From an uncultured Rhodospirillaceae bacterium (lineage in GTDB: Bacteria; Pseudomonadota; Alphaproteobacteria; Rhodospirillales; Magnetospirillaceae), in assembly GCA_937887565.1 (NCBI GenBank), contig CALABS010000074.1, positions 1 to 64,000 on the forward strand: a stretch of 64,000 bases of DNA, written 5' to 3'. A program made the translations under genes and the position numbers. This document shows positions 59,161-64,000 of this stretch, one piece after another. The notes under the pieces were generated by a model, which was not told the DNA's origin, ran no database searches, and worked only from the letters and a program-made list of their open reading frames with translations. The first letter of the stretch is position 1. Each line of letters opens with the position of its first letter.

Positions 59161-60176
59161 GGCGCGCCTCCCTGGACCAGGGGATCGACATGGGCGGTTT
59201 TGATGCCGTCGGTGCGGGAGATGCGCACCACCTGCTGGGGATCGGCGCCGAGCCGCAGCTCGGCGGCGGCGAACAGCCGGTCGACCACATACCAGTTGCC
59301 GCGGACGCGGTAGTTGACCAGTTCCGCCCCGCCGTCGGCTCCGACGATGAACAGCGGCGGCGCCTCGCCCTGGTCGAGCCGCGCCGGGAACTCGATATAG
59401 ACCTTGGCGCCGTCGTCGAAGGCGCGCAGCGGCTTCCAGGCCGGGCTGTCGCCGGAAATGGCATAGCGGAAGCGCAGGCGGTCCAGGGCAATGCCGGATT
59501 CCACCGTGTTCGCCGCCGCGGCTTCCGCCTTGGCGTTGCGCGCCTTCAGCGCCATCAGGGTGTCGGCGGGATAGGTCCAGGACAAGGCAGCCATGGCGGT
59601 GGCCTTGGTGCTTTCCAGCGCCAGGTGGTAGGTGCGGCGGTCGGTGGTGATGACCAGGTTGGTTTTGAGCGAGGGGGCGAAGGGCTTGACCAGGATGTGG
59701 ACGCGCTTGGACGCGCCGGCCCCGCTGAAGGTGTCGCCGATCACCCAGCGCACGGTGTCGCCGGCCGAGACGGCGACCAGCCCCTCGCCCGGTTCGAGGG
59801 CGATGTCGCTGACCTGCTCGGGGGCGGCGTAGAGGCGGTACAGCGCTCCCTCGGTGAAGGGATAGACCTGGACGGCATTGATATAGCCGTCGCGGCTGGG
59901 CTCCAGCAGCGCCGTCTGGTTGGCGGCAGCAACGCGGGCGGCGGGCTTGCGCTTGTCCTGCTGCACCGGCGTTGGTGCCGGTGCCGGCAGCAGCTGGCCG
60001 GGCAGCGGCAACGGCTCGGCGATGGTGATGATCTCCACCGGCCTGGGCGGCTCGGGAATGGCGACCGCCGGTTTGGCCGGTTCCTGGTCGTAGGTGATGG
60101 CCGGCGGCGGCGCCGTCAGGGCGCAGGCGCCGAGCAGGAGGACGGACATCACCGTGGCGAGGCGAAGGAGGGTCAT
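59157..60176 (-). CDS. trbG: conjugal transfer protein TrbG (VirB9-like)
   Basis: About 339 residues. The signal peptide and lipobox-like start is MTLLRLATVMSVLLLGACAL. Then come VQVYPFTEGALYRLYAAPEQVSDIALEPGE, VGDTVRW-like AGDTVRWVIGDTFSG and HLALESTKATAMAALSWTYP, as in VirB9. It is the periplasmic/outer-membrane core partner of TrbI. It overlaps trbF by 4 nt. Confidence 0.94.
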   Translation of the reverse strand: MTLLRLATVMSVLLLGACALTAPPPAITYDQEPAKPAVAIPEPPRPVEIITIAEPLPLPGQLLPAPAPTPVQQDKRKPAARVAAANQTALLEPSRDGYINAVQVYPFTEGALYRLYAAPEQVSDIALEPGEGLVAVSAGDTVRWVIGDTFSGAGASKRVHILVKPFAPSLKTNLVITTDRRTYHLALESTKATAMAALSWTYPADTLMALKARNAKAEAAAANTVESGIALDRLRFRYAISGDSPAWKPLRAFDDGAKVYIEFPARLDQGEAPPLFIVGADGGAELVNYRVRGNWYVVDRLFAAAELRLGADPQQVVRISRTDGIKTAHVDPLVQGGAP

Positions 60177-60868
60177 GGCGTTTCTCCGGGGTTGAGTTCG
60201 CGCGACCAGTTGAGGCCGGTGACGAACAGGCCGAGGGGGTTCCGGCGCAGGGACTCGGCGTCGGCGGGGGGACGGACGAGGATGGTGAGGATGGCGGTCC
60301 AGCGTTCGGTCTTGGCCAGCGCCCCCTGGCGGAAGGTCTGCTCGGCCCATTTGACCTGGAAGGATTCGGCCGAGACCCGCACCACGCTGGTCACTTGCAC
60401 CGAGACGCTGCGCTCCCCCACCGCCTTGAACGGGTCGTTGGCGCGGGCATGGTCGTTGAGGAAGGCGGCGGCGCGGTCGGTGGCATAGGCGTAGGCTTCG
60501 AGCCAGTTCTGGCGCAGCACCACCGGGTCGATGGGAAGCGAGCGCACGTTCCCGATGAACCGGGCCAGGTGGTAGGCAATCTGGGCATCGGTCGGCCGGT
60601 AGGGCTCGGTCGCCGGCCCCACCGCCTGCACCGCGCCGAGCTTGTCGACCTCGACCACGTAGGGGGTGACGCGGCTCTTGCCCGACTGCCAGACCAGGCC
60701 GCCGGCCAGGCCGAGGGCGAGGCTCAGGCAGCCGAAGGCCATCAGCCGCCAGTTCCTGGCCTGGACGCGGGCCGAGCCGATGCGCTCGTCCCAGACCTGG
60801 GCGGCCCTCTGGTAGGGGGTGACCGGCTCCGGAGTGGCGCCGTAGCGTTGGGTGGTTCGCTTGAACAT
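60173..60868 (-). CDS. trbF: conjugal transfer protein TrbF (VirB8-like)
   Basis: 231 residues: MFKRTTQRYGATPEPVTPYQRAAQVWDERIGSARVQARNWR (in parts), TM LMAFGCLSLALGLAGGLVW, then the VirB8-like periplasmic domain with YRPTDAQIAYHLARFIGNVRSLPIDPVV and VKWAEQTFRQGALAKTERW. It is an inner-membrane assembly factor of the channel. Its start lies 24 bp from the left end of the group II intron that now separates it from trbL. Confidence 0.94.
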   Translation of the reverse strand: MFKRTTQRYGATPEPVTPYQRAAQVWDERIGSARVQARNWRLMAFGCLSLALGLAGGLVWQSGKSRVTPYVVEVDKLGAVQAVGPATEPYRPTDAQIAYHLARFIGNVRSLPIDPVVLRQNWLEAYAYATDRAAAFLNDHARANDPFKAVGERSVSVQVTSVVRVSAESFQVKWAEQTFRQGALAKTERWTAILTILVRPPADAESLRRNPLGLFVTGLNWSRELNPGETP

Positions 60869-61516
60869 CGTTCAGTGCTCGTGTGTCAGGGGTTGATGGG
60901 AAAGGAGGGAAAAGCTCATCGCAAAGCTGTCAGTAACCTCGCGGGGTGAGAGGCCCTGCAGATCGTGCAACGCAGTGCGCGGCGACAAGCGGACGGGTGA
61001 GGTGAACCGGGTGCTTCCGGGGAGCCATAAATCAGCAGAACCCGTTGAAGCCGGACGCATGGGGACTTCCGCCCCCGTGATCGGTCCGGTGCGCGAGTCC
61101 GCCATGGAGAGGGAAACCGAACCGATGGCCGAAGCCTCGTCGAAACATGTACCCCGCCAACGCGGAAGTGGGCGGGACGGCCGCAAGGCCGGTGGAGCGC
61201 TGGTCCCCTTTGAGCACGGGGGGACCGGGGGTATGCGGACGACCGCACACCAGCCTTCGGGCGAGCCTGCGGGGCTCGAAGGCCGGAATCCACACGGGGT
61301 AGAGTCGGCTCCTGTAGCGGACCAGAGGTTAATGACGGAACCTGAGAACCCTATCCCCGCCTCTGGCGACCCGGCTTGCCGGGCTGACCAGATGACCGAA
61401 GCGACCGGTGACCGCGTGGACAGGGGGCGGAGCCTCCGTAGTAGTCCGAGGGCGGGAAAGCCGTCCACATGGCGAAGGGAGGCAGTGGATACTGCAAGCC
61501 AGCAGGGGGTGGACTT

Positions 61517-63046
61517 ATGTCCGGCACGGTGAATACCGCGTTCGTCCCCGACATGCAGCGCAAGCTGTATCGGTGGAGTACCGCGAGCCCCGACAAGGTG
61601 TTCGCGGATCTGTTCAATCTCGTGTGCGATCGCAGAACGCTGGATACTGCATGGCAAAGGCTGGCCCGGAACCGGGGCAGCCAGACGCCGGGCACGGACG
61701 GCGTGACGCGACATAAGGTCGAAAAGCGTCCCGGCGGCGTGGCGGCGTTCCTCGCAGACATCCGCGAGGACCTTCGTCACGGCACCTATCGCCCCCAACC
61801 TGTCCGGCAACGGTTGATTCCGAAGCCGGGCAAACCGGGCAAGGTACGGCCGCTGGGGATTCCCACGCTCAAAGACCGCCTGGTACAAATGGCTTTGAAG
61901 CTCGTGCTGGAACCCATCTTCGAGGCGGATTTCTATCCGACCTCCTACGGGTTCCGGCCCGGTCGAAGCACCCACGACGCGCTGGCCACCGCCGTGCGTC
62001 GGATACAGCCCAAACCACGTGGCCCATCCAAATGCCGCTACGTGATCGAGGGCGATATCAAGGGGTGCTTCGACGCCATCGACCATCATGTTCTGATGGA
62101 ACGGGTGCGGCGCCGCATCAGGGACCGCAAGGTCCTGCGGCTGATCCTCGCCTTCCTGAAGGCCGGCATCATGGTCGAAGGCACCGTCCGCCACCCCGTG
62201 ACGGGAACACCGCAGGGGGGCGTCATCTCGCCGCTGCTGGCCAACGTCTATCTGACGGCCATCGACGAGCGATATGGACGGTGGTCTGTGCGCCCCCGCG
62301 AGCATCCCTCGCTCGCGGATTCCCGCCGGCAGCGCGACCGGCGGAATGGGCGACCGACGTTCCTCTCGGTGCGCTATGCGGACGACTTCGTCGTTTACAC
62401 CGATGGAACGCTCGAACAGGCCGAAGCGGAAAAGCAGGCGCTGGCGGAGTTCCTCCGACGGGAACTGCGCATGGAGCTGTCGATGGAGAAGACCCGGATC
62501 ACCGCCGTCGGGGAAGGCTACGACTTCCTCGGCTATCGGGTGGTGCAGGAACGGAGCAGCCGTACCGGACGAATGGTCGGCAAGCTCTTCATCCCGAAGA
62601 GCAAGCTCAAGGATCTGCGCCACAAGATCAAGGTAAAGGTTCGAGAGGCGCCGACAGGCAAGTCCCTCGCGGACCTCATTGACATGCTCAATCCCATCAT
62701 CACCGGCTGGCGGAACTATTATCGGTACGCCAGCGGGGCCAGTCGGGACTTCACGGCCCTCGATTGGTGGATGTGGTGGCGCGTCGGCCGCTGGCTTCGG
62801 AAGAAGCATCGCAAGGCGAGATGGTGCGAATTGAAGCACCGCTTCACCGGAGACACGCGCGGGAACCAGAGGAGGTGGAGCGATGGCTCCACCAAGATCA
62901 GGTTCTTCCGGGAAGGGGGGACATCCCGCTTCCCATACCGGGGCATGCGGATACCGAACGGATGGAATGCCGACCCGGACGAGTGGTTCCAGCGTGGAGC
63001 CGACGAGTTCTGGCCGTCGTTCAACACCCTCGCACGTCAACTGTGA
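61517..63046 (+). CDS. ltrA: group II intron reverse transcriptase/maturase
   Basis: About 509 residues. RT motifs in order are RQRLIPKPGKPGKVRPLGIPTLKDRLVQ (in parts), SYGFRPGRSTHDAL, VIEGDIKGCFDAIDHHVL, TPQGGVISPLLANVYL, and the catalytic FLSVRYADDFVVYTDG with YADD. The maturase X domain follows (LADLIDMLNPIITGWRNYYRYASG). No HNH endonuclease domain is seen at the C-terminus, so mobility would rely on replication-linked insertion. ATG 61517 has GGGGGTGG upstream. Confidence 0.95.
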   Translation: MSGTVNTAFVPDMQRKLYRWSTASPDKVFADLFNLVCDRRTLDTAWQRLARNRGSQTPGTDGVTRHKVEKRPGGVAAFLADIREDLRHGTYRPQPVRQRLIPKPGKPGKVRPLGIPTLKDRLVQMALKLVLEPIFEADFYPTSYGFRPGRSTHDALATAVRRIQPKPRGPSKCRYVIEGDIKGCFDAIDHHVLMERVRRRIRDRKVLRLILAFLKAGIMVEGTVRHPVTGTPQGGVISPLLANVYLTAIDERYGRWSVRPREHPSLADSRRQRDRRNGRPTFLSVRYADDFVVYTDGTLEQAEAEKQALAEFLRRELRMELSMEKTRITAVGEGYDFLGYRVVQERSSRTGRMVGKLFIPKSKLKDLRHKIKVKVREAPTGKSLADLIDMLNPIITGWRNYYRYASGASRDFTALDWWMWWRVGRWLRKKHRKARWCELKHRFTGDTRGNQRRWSDGSTKIRFFREGGTSRFPYRGMRIPNGWNADPDEWFQRGADEFWPSFNTLARQL

Positions 63047-63076
63047 GGGCCACCCGCGGCGAATGCCGCGCATGGA

Positions 63077-63173
63077 GAGCCGGATGCAGGGAAACTCGCA
63101 CGTCCGGTTCGGCGAGAGGGATGGAGAGACTTGCCTCAGCGATGGGGTAAAGCGCTTCATCTCTACTCATCCC
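63077..63173 (+). ncRNA. group II intron domains V and VI
   Basis: Domain V (63077-63110) begins GAGCCGGATGCAGGGAAACT and ends GTCCGGTTC, with the GAAA tetraloop, the typical fold. Domain VI runs to about 63173: GGGATGGAGAGA pairs with TCTCTACTCATCCC, leaving an unpaired A near 63165 as branch point candidate, about 8 nt from the proposed 3' end. Confidence 0.85.
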
Positions 63174-64000
63174 GTTGATGGAGATCCGGATTGGCGCCAT
63201 GGCCGGGCCGGTCGCCTTCCTTGACGGCCTGGGCGGCGACATGGGTGTGGGCGCGCAGCCGCTGTTCGGACTGCAGCCGGCGGGCCCAGGCGGGGACGGA
63301 TGTCGTGGCGGCGTTGGCTGGGCCGGCCGATGCGGACGGCAGCGCCCCGCCGGTGGCGCGCCACGCGCCCTGGCGGCCGGTGGCAGCAGCTTCGGCCATG
63401 GTGCCGGACAGACGCTCGGCCGTGCCGCGTGCTCCCTGTCCCACCATGCCGGCACCGGCACGGGCGACACCGGCGATCCCGGCACCGATGCCGGCCAAGC
63501 CGGAAGCGCCTGAGGTGGCCTGTCCCAGCTGATAGGCGGTGGCGGCGCCGGAGCCCAGGCTGGAAGCGGCCCGGAGGGCGGACAGCCCCGCCGCTCCGCC
63601 GGCGCGGGCCAGTCCCATGGCGGCGGCGCTGCCGGCCATGGCCCCGGCGGCCAGACCGCCGACGGTGCCGATGGCGGCGCCGGCGCCCAGTTGCGGCGCG
63701 CCGGAGACCAGGCCGGCGGCGATGCCGGGACCGAAAATGCCGAGGCCGAACAGGGCGATGGAGGCCAACACCAGCGACATGGCGTCGGCCAAGCCGGGCG
63801 GCCGGCCCGCCAGCGCGCCGGTGAACTGGCCGAACAAGGTGGTGCCGATGCCGGTGATCACCGCCAGCACCATCACCTTGATGCCGGCCGACACGACGTT
63901 GCCCAGCACCCGCTCGGCCAGGAAGGCGGTCTTGTTCCACAGCGCGAAGGGCACCAGCACGAAGCCGGCCAGGGTGGTCAGCTTGAACTCGAGGATGGTG
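63163..64000 (-). CDS. trbL: conjugal transfer protein TrbL (VirB6-like), cut by the window edge
   Basis: The C-terminal ~279 residues are present; the 5' part lies beyond 64000. Membrane segments (VVSAGIKVMVLAVITGIGTTLF, MSLVLASIALFGLGIFG) are followed by a long Gly/Ala-rich region (ATAYQLGQATSGASGLAGIGAG) and the typical tail AHTHVAAQAVKEGDRPGHGANPDL. The last residues, HQRDE, are partly encoded by intron sequence. Before insertion the end was probably HQPLTHEH, still readable at the other intron edge. It is an inner-membrane channel component. Confidence 0.9.
   Translation of the reverse strand, partial: TILEFKLTTLAGFVLVPFALWNKTAFLAERVLGNVVSAGIKVMVLAVITGIGTTLFGQFTGALAGRPPGLADAMSLVLASIALFGLGIFGPGIAAGLVSGAPQLGAGAAIGTVGGLAAGAMAGSAAAMGLARAGGAAGLSALRAASSLGSGAATAYQLGQATSGASGLAGIGAGIAGVARAGAGMVGQGARGTAERLSGTMAEAAATGRQGAWRATGGALPSASAGPANAATTSVPAWARRLQSEQRLRAHTHVAAQAVKEGDRPGHGANPDLHQRDE

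Larger units (their letters stand above)
60892..63173 (+). mobile_element. group II intron inserted between trbF and trbL
   Basis: A retroelement of about 2.28 kb in antisense orientation to the trb operon. The upstream RNA part carries domain IV-type words seen in other bacterial introns (GTAGTAGTCCGAG, GTCCACATGGCGAAG, GGATACTGCAAGCC). It is followed by the reverse transcriptase gene, a canonical domain V and a domain VI stem. I place the ends by the flanking 8-mer GTTGATGG (60892-60899 and 63174-63181): removing one copy joins trbL to trbF tightly. The left end is uncertain, as a GTGCG start as in most introns is first seen at 60975. Confidence 0.8.

Noticed and set aside
61517..63046. Reverse transcriptase considered as a retron, DGR or CRISPR-linked RT
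   Set aside because: Domain V and VI RNA directly downstream and domain IV words upstream identify a group II intron; it lies 8.5 kb from cas1 inside the conjugative element.
60872..63160. Long minus-strand open frame of 762 codons across the group II intron
   Set aside because: It is the antisense of the reverse transcriptase and intron RNA; composition is Arg/Pro-rich with no domain. Only its last eight codons are of interest as the old trbL end.

Overview
The window looks like an alphaproteobacterium of the Rhodospirillales, most like Magnetospirillum. It has high GC, the cluster hisG-hisD-UPF0262-phosphatase-infA-maf-rng-yacG, a bacterial sphingolipid locus and a type II-C CRISPR locus. 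This assignment is inference from gene content; no search was run.

Left end (1-2.7 kb): remains of a Mu-like prophage control region. A Ner-like protein and a CII-like HTH protein lie on the minus strand. Divergent from them are a repressor and two small genes, followed by two pairs of short direct repeats. The CII-like gene runs into unrelated gene fragments near 325. From 2.85 to 16.3 kb is ordinary chromosome: tRNA-Phe, the yacG-to-hisG cluster, an SGNH-like protein, a two-component system with a small secreted protein, a GMC oxidoreductase, murA and tRNA-Thr. From 16.4 to 18.6 kb is an island with an IS5-type transposase remnant, two broken genes and an AT-rich stretch.

18.1-33 kb is envelope transport. 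It holds a tripartite RND efflux operon and a TetR/HD-GYP/MlaEFD/lipoprotein operon, with related TetR-type operators upstream of both. An HlyD-RbbA export locus follows, with a frameshifted regulator and a truncated RbbA. 34.1-47.7 kb is one long minus-strand set of 13 tightly packed genes. It contains serine palmitoyltransferase, an acyl carrier protein, an acyl-AMP ligase, an NAD(P)-dependent reductase, a lipid kinase, a CDP-alcohol phosphotransferase, nucleotidyltransferases, a GNAT acyltransferase, a flippase and a second LptF/LptG-like pair. I read it as synthesis, head-group decoration and export of a ceramide lipid. An MlaC-like gene diverges from it across an operator of the E. coli AcrR type, and an AcrR-like gene lies next to that.

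50.4-53.5 kb contains several joined gene fragments and then an unusual type II-C CRISPR locus. It has a recognisable tracrRNA gene with its own promoter, only the last ~110 residues of cas9, intact cas1 and cas2, and seven identical 36-bp repeats. The system seems to keep adaptation genes and guide RNA while lacking its effector.

53.66 kb to the right edge is the end of an integrative conjugative element. It has a 3' tRNA(CAT) fragment as attachment site, a tyrosine integrase, a TacA-TacT-type toxin-antitoxin pair, two divergent HTH regulators, DUF736, DUF2274, and trbI, trbG, trbF and trbL. A group II intron with a reverse transcriptase sits between trbF and trbL.
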